DNA of 64,000 bases from Deltaproteobacteria bacterium (GTDB lineage: Bacteria > Desulfobacterota > Desulfomonilia > UBA1062): positions 23,437 through 87,436 of the forward strand of contig WFSG01000018.1 in assembly GCA_015486075.1 (NCBI GenBank), in the 5' to 3' direction. Made by a program: the position numbers and the translations under genes. A model generated the notes under the pieces. The model saw only the letters and a program-made list of their open reading frames with translations, did not search any database and was not told where the DNA came from. Numbering within the stretch: the stretch's first letter is position 1; each line of letters begins with the position of its first letter. Below are positions 17,689 through 27,845 of the stretch, one piece after another.

Positions 17689-19164
17689 GTGGAATCAAAC
17701 CGGCTAATCAGGCAGAGGATAGAAAAGTTTGAAAGATTAAAGAGGGAGTTTGGCGTTGAGCATTATCCCAACGATTACAGGAAAGACACGGATGTAGATG
17801 TATTTAAAGAAAAGTACGTTGATAAGAAGGCCGAGGAGCTCCTTGGGCTGAATGTAGAACATCATATGGCAGGACGCATAATGTCAATAAGGAGCTTCGG
17901 TAAGGCGGCTTTCATACATTTCCAGGATTCTACTGGTAAACTCCAGGCCTTCTTTGAAAAAATAAACCTAGGCGACGATTCGTACTCCTTGTTCAAGAGA
18001 CTTGATATTGGAGATATCATAGGCCTTTGGGGTAAGCCCACTAAGACAAAAACCGGTGAACTCACCTTATATGTAGATGGCTTCAGACTTCTTACAAAGT
18101 CCTTCAGGCCGCTTCCAGAAAAGTGGCATGGGTTAAAGGATAAGGAGATCAGGTACAGGCAGAGATACGTTGACCTGATAGTATCCCCGGAGGTCAAGGA
18201 GCTCTTCCTGACTAGGACCGGTATCATCAAGTTTATACGTTCCTATATGGACGAGAGGGATTTTGTTGAAGTGGAAACCCCAATGATGCATCCCATTGCA
18301 GGAGGAGCCACTGCCAAGCCATTTATCACGCATCATAATGCCCTTGACATGGATCTTTACCTGAGGGTTGCCCCTGAGTTATACTTGAAGAGACTCATCG
18401 TTGGTGGTTTCGAAAAGGTCTATGAGATCAATCGTAATTTTAGGAACGAGGGTATATCTACAAAGCACAATCCAGAGTTCACCATGATGGAGTTCTATAT
18501 GGCATATGCAGATTACAGTGATCTCATGAAATTTACCGAGGACATGATATACAGTCTGGTGCTTTCTTTAAAGGGAAAGAGCCTGATTCTTTACCAGGGA
18601 GAGACAATAGATTTTTCTCCGCCATGGGAGCGTTACTCGTTGAAGGAGGCACTCATTGATATCGGTGGTGTGCCAGGAGATATAATAGAAGACAAGGAAA
18701 GGCTAAGTGCTTTCTCAAGGGACAAGGACCTGGACATAGAGGAAAGTGCAACGCTTGGGGAGATGCAGATGGCCCTCTTTGATGCCCTTGTTGAAACAAG
18801 GCTGAAAGGGCCAGTGTTTATTACATCTTATCCAACGGACATTTCACCTTTATCAAGGAGAAATGATGTTGATCCTATGGTTGTAGACCGGTTCGAGCTT
18901 TACATTGCGGGAAAGGAAATAGCAAATGCCTTTAGTGAGCTTAATGATCCCGTTGATCAAAGGGATCGTTTTGTAAAGCAGGTAGAGGCACAGGATGAGT
19001 CCAAGGAAATTGACGATGATTATATTAGGGCATTGGAATATGGTATGCCTCCTACAGCTGGAGAAGGCATAGGTATTGACAGGCTGGTGATGCTTTTTAC
19101 CGACAGTGCGTCCATCAGAGACGTAATATTGTTTCCGTTGCTGCGAAAAGGAGAGGAATCCTGA
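17689..19164 (+). CDS. lysS: Lysyl-tRNA synthetase, class II
   Basis: The 491-residue enzyme charges tRNA-Lys. An OB-fold anticodon-binding domain occupies about residues 55-145, and the class II core follows with motif 2 ([20 protein letters not shown] near 246-265) and motif 3 ([20 protein letters not shown] near 464-483), plus [12 protein letters not shown] near 203-214. The GTG at 17689 sits 8 bases past AAGGAGAG; a TTG just before it is the alternative. It heads the envelope operon, with its stop overlapping the probable CTG start of lolC. Confidence 0.96.
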   Translation: MESNRLIRQRIEKFERLKREFGVEHYPNDYRKDTDVDVFKEKYVDKKAEELLGLNVEHHMAGRIMSIRSFGKAAFIHFQDSTGKLQAFFEKINLGDDSYSLFKRLDIGDIIGLWGKPTKTKTGELTLYVDGFRLLTKSFRPLPEKWHGLKDKEIRYRQRYVDLIVSPEVKELFLTRTGIIKFIRSYMDERDFVEVETPMMHPIAGGATAKPFITHHNALDMDLYLRVAPELYLKRLIVGGFEKVYEINRNFRNEGISTKHNPEFTMMEFYMAYADYSDLMKFTEDMIYSLVLSLKGKSLILYQGETIDFSPPWERYSLKEALIDIGGVPGDIIEDKERLSAFSRDKDLDIEESATLGEMQMALFDALVETRLKGPVFITSYPTDISPLSRRNDVDPMVVDRFELYIAGKEIANAFSELNDPVDQRDRFVKQVEAQDESKEIDDDYIRALEYGMPPTAGEGIGIDRLVMLFTDSASIRDVILFPLLRKGEES

Positions 19165-20393
19165 AGTTCGAATTGTTTGTCGCCGGAAGATACCTTAAGG
19201 CGAAAAAGAGCCTAAAGTTTATCAATTTTACCACCTTACTGTCAATTCTCGGCATAACCATCGGTGTTATGACCCTTATTGTCGTTATAGCAGTAATGAC
19301 TGGATTCGAAGAGGATATCAAGACAAAGATCCTGGGTACGCAGTCACACATTGTAATCTCGGGATATTCTGGACAGTTGGGAAACCCAGACAAGGTCATA
19401 TCAGTAATAAAAAAAGACCCAGAAGTGCTTGGTGCAAGCCCTTTTATTCTTGCACAGGGTCTTATTACTGCATCATCGGGTTCAAGGGGTGTTGTAATAA
19501 GGGGGATTGATCCCAGGAGGGCACCTAGTGTTATAAGGATCAAGGGTATAATGAGAAGGGGATCTTTTTCTGACTTGGATGATTCGTCCGTGCTTGTTGG
19601 GACCGAGCTCGCAAGGTCTATCGGCGTGGACGTGGGTGATAGTGTCTCCATAGTCTCGCCTGGGGGAGTAGTCACACCCCTAGGCATTATACCTACTGCA
19701 TCCACTTTTAGAGTGGTGGGGCTATTTTCAACTGGGATGTACGAATTTGACTCCAACATGGTTTACATTACACTCAGTGCAGCAAAAAGCCTGACAGGTC
19801 AGAGGGGGGTCTCCGGGATAGAGGTGAAGGTCAGTAACATCTACGACGCCCCGAGCATAGCTAAAAGGTTACTCCGCTGGTTAGGCCCTGATTACTGGGC
19901 AAAGACTTGGGAAGATATGAACAAAAGCCTTTTCAGCGCTCTCAGGATGGAGAAGACAGTTATGATTATCATATTGCTGTTCATAATCCTTGTTGCCGTA
20001 TTCAGTATGGTAAGTACCCTTATCATGCTTGTAATGGAGAAAAGGCGAGACATTGCGATACTAAAGGCAATGGGTGCCAGGTCTACTCAGGTGATGAAGA
20101 TATTTTTGATACATGGTCTTGCAATAGGCATTGCAGGTACATTGATGGGCCTTGTCCTAGGCCTACTGGTTTCTTACAACCTTACGCCTATTGTCTCTTT
20201 TATAGAGGCTGTATTTCACGTGGATATTATGCCCAAAGACGTCTACTACATAACCGGGCTCCCAACAAAGGTGGAGTTCTGGGACGTATTCTTTATCACA
20301 TCCATATCCATGCTTCTTTCTCTAGGTGCCACCCTTTATCCTGCAAGGCAGGCTTCTAGCCAGGATCCCGTAGAGGTGCTCAGATATGAATGA
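19161..20393 (+). CDS. lolC: Lipoprotein-releasing ABC transporter permease LolC/LolE
   Basis: This 410-residue inner-membrane permease extracts outer-membrane lipoproteins. It has an N-terminal transmembrane helix ([20 protein letters not shown] near 20-39), a large periplasmic MacB-like domain, and three C-terminal helices including an FtsX motif region ([20 protein letters not shown] near 292-311). The family N-terminus MKFELFVA-RYL is matched if translation begins at CTG 19161, which overlaps the lysS stop (CTGA) and follows AAGGAGAGG; the first conventional start, TTG 19173, would remove four conserved residues and sits far from the ribosome site. Only one permease gene is present, suggesting a LolC/E homodimer with LolD. 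Confidence 0.92.
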   Translation: MKFELFVAGRYLKAKKSLKFINFTTLLSILGITIGVMTLIVVIAVMTGFEEDIKTKILGTQSHIVISGYSGQLGNPDKVISVIKKDPEVLGASPFILAQGLITASSGSRGVVIRGIDPRRAPSVIRIKGIMRRGSFSDLDDSSVLVGTELARSIGVDVGDSVSIVSPGGVVTPLGIIPTASTFRVVGLFSTGMYEFDSNMVYITLSAAKSLTGQRGVSGIEVKVSNIYDAPSIAKRLLRWLGPDYWAKTWEDMNKSLFSALRMEKTVMIIILLFIILVAVFSMVSTLIMLVMEKRRDIAILKAMGARSTQVMKIFLIHGLAIGIAGTLMGLVLGLLVSYNLTPIVSFIEAVFHVDIMPKDVYYITGLPTKVEFWDVFFITSISMLLSLGATLYPARQASSQDPVEVLRYE

Positions 20394-21075
20394 TAATGCA
20401 TACATCAGGGTAGAGGGCCTCTTGAGGTTTTTTAGAAAAGGATCTCACGTGATAAACGTTCTTAACGGCCTAAGCCTGGATATACGAAAAGGTGAAAGCG
20501 TTGGAATAATAGGCGCATCGGGTAGTGGAAAGAGTACACTACTACACCTTCTTGGCGGTCTTGACAGGCCACAGGAAGGTAGTATTTATTACGGGAGTCA
20601 GGATATATGCAAGGCAAACGATAGAGAACTCGCCCTTTTTAGGAATCTCAAGATAGGCTTTGTTTTCCAGTTCCATTATCTGCTTCCGGAGTTCACCACC
20701 TTGGAGAATGTCATGATGCCTTCCCTGCTTTCCTCTGTAAAGCTCCCAGGCATAAGGAATAGGGCAGAGGAACTACTTGATATTGTTGGCCTGGGAGATC
20801 GCCTTGACCACAAGCCAGGCGAGCTTGCTGGCGGTGAACAGCAAAGAGTCGCTGTGGCAAGAGCATTGATGATGTCCCCCGAGGTATTACTAGCGGATGA
20901 GCCCACTGGAGATCTTGACCCTCAGACTGGAGAGAAGATAATAGAACTTTTTTGCAGGTTGAAAGAATCTATGGGTATAACGATGGTGATTGCTACCCAT
21001 AATATGGAACTCACAAAGACTATGGACAGGATAATGCTGTTGAGAAGGGGTCAGCTTGAATCGTACAGGATGTAA
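20386..21075 (+). CDS. lolD: Lipoprotein-releasing ABC transporter ATPase LolD
   Basis: The 229-residue protein is the ATPase of the Lol exporter: Walker A GASGSGKST near residues 44-52, Q-loop in GFVFQFHYLLPEFT, signature LAGGEQQRVAVARAL near 147-161, Walker B VLLADEPTGDLD near 167-178, and the H-loop in IATHN. The start overlaps the end of lolC by eight bases and its own end overlaps bamA by twenty, so translation of the three is coupled. Confidence 0.95.
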   Translation: MNDNAYIRVEGLLRFFRKGSHVINVLNGLSLDIRKGESVGIIGASGSGKSTLLHLLGGLDRPQEGSIYYGSQDICKANDRELALFRNLKIGFVFQFHYLLPEFTTLENVMMPSLLSSVKLPGIRNRAEELLDIVGLGDRLDHKPGELAGGEQQRVAVARALMMSPEVLLADEPTGDLDPQTGEKIIELFCRLKESMGITMVIATHNMELTKTMDRIMLLRRGQLESYRM

Positions 21076-23488
21076 GATAGTTCTTTTTTGTTTGGTTGTT
21101 ATCTTTATTGGTCCTTGTCTTTGCCTTGCATCCAAGTTGGATCTCAAGACCGAAAATCCGGAGCTAAAGAAATTGCTCAACGACGTGGTGTGTGTCACGG
21201 TTTCAGACAAGGCAAAGATTGTACTCGATTCCAAGAAAGAAAACGGTCTTTTTTATGTAAGTGATAACCAGGGGGTATTGTCAGCTGCCCCTAGTCTTCC
21301 GGAAGCACTGTATGGATACCTTAAAAAAAGGGATATCTGCGTGATACATGATATAGAGATAAAGGGTGCAGAGAGGATCTCAAAGGATGCCATACTTTTC
21401 AGGATATCATCTTCCAAGGGTGATATTGTAAGCAGGGCTAAGATAAAGAAAGACATAGAGAGCATATATTCTATGGGATATTTTGAGACATGCGATGCCT
21501 CGTATGCAAACGGCAAGTTGGTATATGAAGTAAAGGAGTATCCCGTTGTTATTTCTATAGATTTCAAGGGAAACAAGGAAATCAAGGACAAGGAACTCAG
21601 TGATACTATTGGGATAAAAAGGTTCGATGTCCTTAACATGAAGATGGTGAAGACGGCTGTGGACAGGATAAAGAGACTGTACAAGGAAAAAGGATACTAC
21701 AATGTGGAGGTGTCTTCATCAGAGGAAAAAATCAAGGGGGGCGTGAGGCTAACTTTTAACATAAAGGAAAACGAAAGACTTTTTGTAAAGAAAGTCATGT
21801 TCGATGGGAACAATCATATATCTTCAAGAAGGCTTAGAAAGATTATGAAGATCAAGAACAGGTGGCCTCTAGGCCTTTTCTCTCATGAGGGTACGTATAC
21901 GGAGAATGACATGGATACGGATCTTTTGCGTATTGAGCAGTACTACGGTGATAATGGTTATCTTGATGCCAAGGTGGGTACACCAGAGATAGTAGTTAAA
22001 AAAAGAAAGGGCATTTATATAACCATCCCCATTGAGGAGGGACCACTCTATCGTATTGGAAAGGTGTCTTTTAGCGGTGATCTAATAGTGAGTGACAAGA
22101 TCCTTTCAGAGAGACTTGGTATGTCAAAGGGTGATGTTATGAGTAAAAGTAAGCTTCACCTAGGTATGGAGAAGATCCGTGATATATATATGGATCATGG
22201 TTATGCCTATGCGAAGATAGTGCCGCTTACAAGGATTCATGGGACCGTGGTGGATCTCAAGATTGAGATAAACAAGGGCAAGCCCGTACATATCAGAAAT
22301 ATAGTGATAAAAGGAAATACAAAGACACGCGACAAGGTAATAAGGCGAGAACTAGCTATCCAGGAAACCGACCTTTTCTCTTCCACGGCGGTGAAAAAGA
22401 GCCAGGATAACCTTAACCGGCTTGGATACTTTTCAAAGGTTGATATAGAGCCTGTTACCAGGGCTGATGGTACAATGGATCTTGTAGTTAATGTGGAGGA
22501 AAAGACAACCGGATCACTCTCATTTGGCTTTGCATATTCCAGCGTGGATAAACTAATGGGTACCTTGCAGCTAAGTGAGATCAATTTCAAGGGTCTTGGC
22601 TACAAGACGAGACTAGACATGGACATAGGTGGTCAGAAGAAAAGTTATGATATTGAATTCCAAAATCCTTGGCTTTTTGACAGGCCCATATCATTTGACA
22701 TCAGGCTCTATAGTCTTGAGAGGGATCTCACATACTATAGAAAAAGTTCACGGGGTGGAAGTATTACAGTGAGTTATCCGCTATTCGAGGAGTTCAGGCA
22801 CTACATCTCATATAGTTACGATGACGTACTTAAACTGGAAAACATAGACCCGGCATACGCCTATCTCCTTACAGAGGATGAAATAAACGGAGGTGTTACT
22901 AGTACATTGACCAATACAATAGCCAGGGATACTACCAACGACTATTACAGGCCTACTAGAGGCTCAAGGTTATCTATATCGCTTGATTATGCGGGTCTGG
23001 GGGGAGATTATTGTTTTACAAGGCTTACTGCCATGGCTGCAAAATTTTTCCCCATCTACAAGGACAAAGTCGCCTTGATGTTGAAGGCGAGATGGGGTAC
23101 CATAAACGGCGGTAAGGGTAAGGAGATACCGGTTTACGAGCTGTTTACCCTAGGCGGTATAAATACAATTCGCGGGTTTAAGTATGAAGAAGTAGGTCCC
23201 AGGGATGATCTGGGTAATGTGATAGGCGGAAGAAGAATGGTTGTTTTCAACACAGAGATTACATTTCCCATTGCAAATGTACCTGGGCTCACTGGTGTGT
23301 TGTTTTTCGATGCTGGGAATGCATATTTGAAAAAGATAGACCTTGGTAACCTCAAGGAGTCCTATGGCGGTGGGTTCAGATGGATTACTCCCATGGGGCC
23401 TCTACGTATAGAATATGGTAAGGTCATTCATCCAAAGGATTATGAGTCCAGTGGTCGATGGGAGTTTACAGTTGGAAGGTTTTTCTAG
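21056..23488 (+). CDS. bamA: Outer-membrane protein assembly factor BamA (Omp85)
   Basis: BamA inserts beta-barrel proteins into the outer membrane. The 810-residue precursor has a signal peptide (about residues 1-26), POTRA repeats across about 95-465 (for example IEIKGAERISKDAILFRISS, VVISIDFKGNKEIKDKELSD, IVIKGNTKTRDKVIRRELAI), and a C-terminal barrel containing the lid-lock-like LGGINTIRGFKYEEVGPRD near 700-718. It ends GRWEFTVGRFF with the terminal Phe of barrel proteins. The start is a TTG at 21056 inside lolD, behind AAGGGG; this is the only start that keeps the signal peptide. Confidence 0.95.
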   Translation: MNRTGCKIVLFCLVVIFIGPCLCLASKLDLKTENPELKKLLNDVVCVTVSDKAKIVLDSKKENGLFYVSDNQGVLSAAPSLPEALYGYLKKRDICVIHDIEIKGAERISKDAILFRISSSKGDIVSRAKIKKDIESIYSMGYFETCDASYANGKLVYEVKEYPVVISIDFKGNKEIKDKELSDTIGIKRFDVLNMKMVKTAVDRIKRLYKEKGYYNVEVSSSEEKIKGGVRLTFNIKENERLFVKKVMFDGNNHISSRRLRKIMKIKNRWPLGLFSHEGTYTENDMDTDLLRIEQYYGDNGYLDAKVGTPEIVVKKRKGIYITIPIEEGPLYRIGKVSFSGDLIVSDKILSERLGMSKGDVMSKSKLHLGMEKIRDIYMDHGYAYAKIVPLTRIHGTVVDLKIEINKGKPVHIRNIVIKGNTKTRDKVIRRELAIQETDLFSSTAVKKSQDNLNRLGYFSKVDIEPVTRADGTMDLVVNVEEKTTGSLSFGFAYSSVDKLMGTLQLSEINFKGLGYKTRLDMDIGGQKKSYDIEFQNPWLFDRPISFDIRLYSLERDLTYYRKSSRGGSITVSYPLFEEFRHYISYSYDDVLKLENIDPAYAYLLTEDEINGGVTSTLTNTIARDTTNDYYRPTRGSRLSISLDYAGLGGDYCFTRLTAMAAKFFPIYKDKVALMLKARWGTINGGKGKEIPVYELFTLGGINTIRGFKYEEVGPRDDLGNVIGGRRMVVFNTEITFPIANVPGLTGVLFFDAGNAYLKKIDLGNLKESYGGGFRWITPMGPLRIEYGKVIHPKDYESSGRWEFTVGRFF

Positions 23489-23510
23489 AAAAATAACGGG
23501 GGTATAGAAT

Positions 23511-24056
23511 ATGAAAGGTCTTCTTAGGGTGGGTTTGGTTGTCTTGTTGGTCGGTCTTCTAAGCTCCTTTGCCCAGGCACAGGGGCTTAAGATAGTATAT
23601 GTGGATAGCCAGAGAATAGTAAACGAGAGCCTGGCAGGCAAGAATGCCATTAGCAAGCTACAGAGTCTAAAGGCCGCTAAGCAGGCCGAGATTGACAAAA
23701 GAGAGAAGGCCCTGGAGAGACTGAGGGAAAAGCTCTCTGCAACATCGCTTGCTATGAGTGACGAGGCAAAGGCAGAGCAACAGGCCGAGTATCAGAGGCA
23801 GATGAAAGAGTTGAACAGGTTTATAAAGGATGCCCAAGATGATCTTCATGCCAAGTACCAAGAACTGCTTGATCCAATACGCAAGGATCTAGACGATATA
23901 ATCAACTCGTATGGCAAGGAACACAGCATAGATCTTATACTAGATGTAAGACAGGCAGGCATAGTCTATGCCTCAGATAGGATAGATGTAACCAACAAGA
24001 TACTAGCGATATACGATAAGATGTATAGGCAGAGGTCTGGGAAGAAAAATAAATAG
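23511..24056 (+). CDS. ompH: Periplasmic chaperone OmpH/Skp
   Basis: The 181-residue protein has a clean signal peptide (residues 1-23, ending AQA), then LKIVYVDSQRIVNES, the conserved start of Skp-like chaperones, and long coiled-coil arms (about 45-120, rich in K, E, A, Q), returning to a LILDVRQAGIVYASDRIDVT core near 143-162. Skp trimers hold unfolded outer-membrane proteins on the way to BamA. Position between bamA and lpxD is the widespread arrangement. Confidence 0.92.
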   Translation: MKGLLRVGLVVLLVGLLSSFAQAQGLKIVYVDSQRIVNESLAGKNAISKLQSLKAAKQAEIDKREKALERLREKLSATSLAMSDEAKAEQQAEYQRQMKELNRFIKDAQDDLHAKYQELLDPIRKDLDDIINSYGKEHSIDLILDVRQAGIVYASDRIDVTNKILAIYDKMYRQRSGKKNK

Positions 24057-24058
24057 GC

Positions 24059-25072
24059 ATGCATGTATCAGAGATTGCAGCTTTTCTAAGTGCCAACTTT
24101 ATCGGGGAAGACAGGGAAATCAGAGGCGTCTCCACCCTGGATGACGCAGGACCATCTGACTTAAGCTTTCTTGCAAATCCGCACTATACTGAGAAAGCCC
24201 TCCATACCAGGGCTGGGGCAATCATAACCAAGGGGAGACTCTCCTGTGATAATACTTCACAGATAATAACTGATAACCCTTATCTTGCCTTTGCTAGGGT
24301 AGTGAGGCTTTTTGTTCCTGAGAAGGAATTCAAACCGGGTGTATCGGATGCGGCCTTTATCCACCCGGATGCGGTTATTGATGAGAGTGCTACCATATTT
24401 CCATTTGTTTACGTGGGGAAGAATGCAAGGATAGGAGATAAGTGTGTGATATTCCCGCATTGTTATATTGGCGAGGACGTGGTTGTTAGCTCAGAGACCG
24501 TAATCTATCCCGGTGTAGTGGTGTACGATGGCTGCGAAATAGGTAAGAGGTGCATAATACATTCAGGCGTGATTATAGGCTCAGACGGGTTTGGCTTTTC
24601 GTGGGATGGCAAGAGGCATTTGAAGGTTCCCCAGGTGGGCAAGGTAGTAATAGAGAACGATGTGGAGATAGGTAGCAATTGCACTATAGACAGGGCAGCA
24701 CTGGCAGAGACACGTATAGGGACTGATGTTAAGATGGACAACCTCGTACAGATTGGACACAACGTGGTTGTGGGTGAACATACGATTATAGTCTCACAGA
24801 CGGGTATTGCTGGGAGCGCAAAAATAGGTAAAAATGTTATCCTTGCTGGCCAATGTGGCGTGGGAGGCCATATAAAGGTGGGCGATCACTCAATAGCAGG
24901 GGCGAGGGCAGGAATTGCAAAGGATGTAAAACCTGGCATGGTGATATCAGGCTATCCAGCTATGGAACACAAGAGGTGGCTCAGGGTACAAAACGTTTAT
25001 AAAAACCTACCTGAGATACTAAAACGGTTGAACGACTTAGAAAAAAGGATGGATAAAATTGACAAGCATTGA
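24059..25072 (+). CDS. lpxD: UDP-3-O-acylglucosamine N-acyltransferase LpxD
   Basis: LpxD adds the second acyl chain in lipid A synthesis. The 337-residue protein has an N-terminal uridine-binding domain (VSTLDDAGPSDLSFLANPHY near 25-44) and a left-handed beta-helix of hexapeptide repeats from about residue 100 onward. The catalytic histidine region is IGHNVVVGEHTIIVSQTGIA near 233-252, and IAGSAKIGKNVILAGQCGVGGH follows. It ends in a coiled helix. It starts directly after ompH with little ribosome site. FabZ, usually next, is absent; lpxA overlaps its end by 14 bases. Confidence 0.95.
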   Translation: MHVSEIAAFLSANFIGEDREIRGVSTLDDAGPSDLSFLANPHYTEKALHTRAGAIITKGRLSCDNTSQIITDNPYLAFARVVRLFVPEKEFKPGVSDAAFIHPDAVIDESATIFPFVYVGKNARIGDKCVIFPHCYIGEDVVVSSETVIYPGVVVYDGCEIGKRCIIHSGVIIGSDGFGFSWDGKRHLKVPQVGKVVIENDVEIGSNCTIDRAALAETRIGTDVKMDNLVQIGHNVVVGEHTIIVSQTGIAGSAKIGKNVILAGQCGVGGHIKVGDHSIAGARAGIAKDVKPGMVISGYPAMEHKRWLRVQNVYKNLPEILKRLNDLEKRMDKIDKH

Positions 25073-25835
25073 TCCAATGGCCAGGGTCTCGCCCAACGCA
25101 ACAATAGGTCCTGGTTCATGCATCGGCCCGGGATGCATAATAGGTGATGATGTACATATTGGAAAGAATACCATCGTAGGACCATACTGCGTTATAGAGG
25201 GCCCAACAACAATAGGTGATTCGTGCAAGCTCACAGGCTATGCCAGTATAGGTTCGCCTCCCCAGGACTTAAAGTATAAAGGAGGTGATACTAGGCTGGT
25301 TATAGGTGATAACAACACGATCAGGGAGTTTGTAACAATAAACCGTGGTACAGAACACGGCGGAGGCATCACGCGTATTGGATCCCATAACCTCATAATG
25401 GCTTATTGTCACGTGGCCCATGATTGCCATTTGGGGGATTATATCGTGATGGGTAATGTCGCAACCCTCGCAGGCCATGTTCATGTGGAGGATCATGTAA
25501 TAATAGGTGGGCTTTCTGCCGTGCACCAGTTTACGAGACTGGGTCAGTATGCCATGATAGGTGGCGGTTCAATGGTAAGTATGGACATAATACCATATGC
25601 CATGGCAACTGGTGATAGGGCAAGGCTTTTCGGCATTAACACAGTGGGTCTTAAAAGAAATGGATTCAGCCCTGATGCTATAAGAGTGATAAAGAAGGCC
25701 TTTAAGATACTGTTCAAAGAAGGTCTCAGCCTCAATAACGCCTTGGGTAGACTAGAGAGGGAATTTGGAGATATCGAGGAGGTTTCGCGCATGTTGAAGT
25801 TTATACGTTCTTCAGAGAGGGGCATAGCTAGATGA
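25059..25835 (+). CDS. lpxA: UDP-N-acetylglucosamine O-acyltransferase LpxA
   Basis: LpxA performs the first acylation of lipid A synthesis, using a 3-hydroxyacyl-ACP. The 258-residue protein has hexapeptide repeats from residue 3 (VSPNATIGPGSCIGPGCIIG), the diagnostic DLKYKGGDTRLVIGDNNTIR near 70-89, catalytic His in AYCHVAHDCHLGDY near 115-128, and a helical C-terminal domain. It begins at TTG 25059 inside lpxD, behind AAGGATGG. The next gene overlaps its stop (ATGA). Confidence 0.94.
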   Translation: MTSIDPMARVSPNATIGPGSCIGPGCIIGDDVHIGKNTIVGPYCVIEGPTTIGDSCKLTGYASIGSPPQDLKYKGGDTRLVIGDNNTIREFVTINRGTEHGGGITRIGSHNLIMAYCHVAHDCHLGDYIVMGNVATLAGHVHVEDHVIIGGLSAVHQFTRLGQYAMIGGGSMVSMDIIPYAMATGDRARLFGINTVGLKRNGFSPDAIRVIKKAFKILFKEGLSLNNALGRLEREFGDIEEVSRMLKFIRSSERGIAR

Positions 25836-26758
25836 GCAGGTTGCGCATTGCTGTAATTGGTGTAGGTCACCTAGGCAGATTCCATGCCGCCAAGTACGCG
25901 GGTATGAAGGACGTTGATCTCGTGGGTGTCGTAGACATAGACGAATCCCGTGCAAAAGATGCTGCTGCCGAATTTAATACTAGGGCATTCACTGATTACC
26001 GTGATGTTTTGGACCGAGTAGACGCGGTAAGCATTGCAGTCCCGACTAGTCTTCACAGGGACGTGGCGATTCCCTTCCTTAAAAGGCGGGTGGCCGTACT
26101 CTTGGAAAAACCTATGGCTTCCAGCCTAGAGGAAGCAAGGGATATAATATCCGCTGCAGAGCAGGGGGAAGCAACATTGCAGGTAGGTCATCTGGAGAGA
26201 TTTAATCCAGTAATAATGGATCTGTCAGGTAGTATTAAAAGGCCCATGTTCATAGAGGCTCATAGGATAAGCCCTTTTACAAACAGGGGCATCGACGTTG
26301 ATGTGATACTGGATCTCATGATACATGATATAGATATTATTTTAACCTTTGTGAAGTCAGATATAGCCTCGGTTGAGGTGGTTGGTGTGCCTGTGCTTAC
26401 CGATAAGATAGATATCGCGAATGCAAGGATAAGGTTCGAGTCCGGTTGCATTGCAAACATAACTGCCAGCAGGGTGTCTGCCGAAGTTATGAGGAAGATT
26501 CGTGTATTCCAACCAGATTCTTACGTATCTATAGACTATGCAAAAAAAGCGGTGGACACATACACTATGACTCAGGACAAGAAGATCCTTCATAATTATA
26601 AAGAGATAAACGATCCTGATGCGCTTGAGACCGAGATTGCATCTTTTGTCCGTGCTGTGGCAAACAACGAAAAGCCTGTTGTAGATGGTATGGCAGGCCT
26701 ACAGGCAATGCAGGTAGTCAATCTATTGAAAGATAGTATAACAATACCCCGGGTGTAG
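25832..26758 (+). CDS. Gfo/Idh/MocA-family oxidoreductase in the lipid A operon
   Basis: The 308-residue enzyme has an N-terminal Rossmann fold (RIAVIGVGHLGRFHAAKYAG near residues 4-23), the EKP motif in VLLEKPMASS near 90-99 with the probable catalytic lysine, and a C-terminal domain with DLMIHDIDIILTFV near 161-174. Substrate is not known. A Gfo/Idh gene between lpxA and lpxB is common in delta-proteobacteria. The related GnnA oxidises UDP-GlcNAc at C3 for 2,3-diamino lipid A, but its partner aminotransferase GnnB is not beside it here, so that role is only a possibility. Confidence 0.88.
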   Translation: MSRLRIAVIGVGHLGRFHAAKYAGMKDVDLVGVVDIDESRAKDAAAEFNTRAFTDYRDVLDRVDAVSIAVPTSLHRDVAIPFLKRRVAVLLEKPMASSLEEARDIISAAEQGEATLQVGHLERFNPVIMDLSGSIKRPMFIEAHRISPFTNRGIDVDVILDLMIHDIDIILTFVKSDIASVEVVGVPVLTDKIDIANARIRFESGCIANITASRVSAEVMRKIRVFQPDSYVSIDYAKKAVDTYTMTQDKKILHNYKEINDPDALETEIASFVRAVANNEKPVVDGMAGLQAMQVVNLLKDSITIPRV

Positions 26759-26762
26759 CCAT

Positions 26763-27845
26763 ATGGCACGTGTTCTCATGGTGGCCGGCGAGGCTAGTGC
26801 AGACAGACATGCAGCAGGGGTCGTGCGTTCCCTTAAGGCCATGCTTCCTGACGTAGAGGTGTTTGGTCTAGGTGGGCCGCGGATGGAAGATGCTGGCATG
26901 CAGTGTATATACTCCATGGCTGATCTCTCGGTAATGGGATTTACCGATGTTATTTACAAAATTTTTAGCATCATAAGGATATACTCAGGTCTCAAGGGCA
27001 TTATAAGAGATAACAAGGTTGACATATTCGTGCCAGTAGATCTTCCTGACTTCAACATGCGACTTGCTGCATATGCCAAGAGAAATGGGGCAAAGGTGTT
27101 ATACTACATAGCACCACAGGCATGGGCATGGAGGGCCAACAGGGCAAGGGTGCTCTCACGGATAACAGATGGGCTTGCAGTTATATTCCCGTTTGAGGAG
27201 CCCTTTTTTAGGTCAAGCGGTGTCGATGCGCGTTATGTGGGACATCCCTTGCTTGGACAAGATTTTGAGCCCTCAAATGCATCCTGGCCTCCAAAGAAGA
27301 TCGCAATGCTACCCGGAAGCAGGAAACACGAGATAAAGAAGATTCTACCCATTATGATGTCGGCAAAGAGGAGACTCGACAGCGATCATCCCAATATCTC
27401 GTGGTTCCTTTACGCATCAGAGGGTATAGGCGATAGCGTGTTTAGGCGATATACGGGCATGGAGGTGCAGATATGCCGGAGTCTACCAGAAGTGGATGCT
27501 GCATTTGTAAAATCCGGTACTGGAGCGTTTGAAATAGCCATGCAAGGGATTCCAGGGGTAATCTGTTACAAGACATCTTTTATAAATTACGCTCTGGCAA
27601 GGGCCTTTGTAAAGACATCGTCCATAGGCATGCCCAATATAATAGCAGGATATAGAGTAGTTCCAGAGCTTATACAGGGCAAGCTCACCGGCAAGAACCT
27701 TGCTCAAGCCATGGGCAGGTTTATAGATGATGAAGACCTGTACAAGGATACTCGTTCCAGGTTGATTGAATTACGTTCAAAAATGGGCTCCAAGAATGCT
27801 TCAGAAGAGGTTGCCAGATGGATAATAAGCATGCTTTCGGCGTGA
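26763..27845 (+). CDS. lpxB: Lipid-A-disaccharide synthase LpxB
   Basis: LpxB condenses UDP-2,3-diacylglucosamine with lipid X, forming the lipid A disaccharide. The 360-residue GT19 protein shows the family blocks VAGEASADRHAAGVVRSLKA near 7-26, FGLGGPRMEDAGMQ near 37-50, YYIAPQAWAWRANRA near 115-129, and AMLPGSRKHEIKKILPIMMS near 180-199, followed by KSGTGAFEIAMQGIPGVICY near 244-263. Length is normal. It is followed by msbA with an overlap. Confidence 0.95.
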   Translation: MARVLMVAGEASADRHAAGVVRSLKAMLPDVEVFGLGGPRMEDAGMQCIYSMADLSVMGFTDVIYKIFSIIRIYSGLKGIIRDNKVDIFVPVDLPDFNMRLAAYAKRNGAKVLYYIAPQAWAWRANRARVLSRITDGLAVIFPFEEPFFRSSGVDARYVGHPLLGQDFEPSNASWPPKKIAMLPGSRKHEIKKILPIMMSAKRRLDSDHPNISWFLYASEGIGDSVFRRYTGMEVQICRSLPEVDAAFVKSGTGAFEIAMQGIPGVICYKTSFINYALARAFVKTSSIGMPNIIAGYRVVPELIQGKLTGKNLAQAMGRFIDDEDLYKDTRSRLIELRSKMGSKNASEEVARWIISMLSA

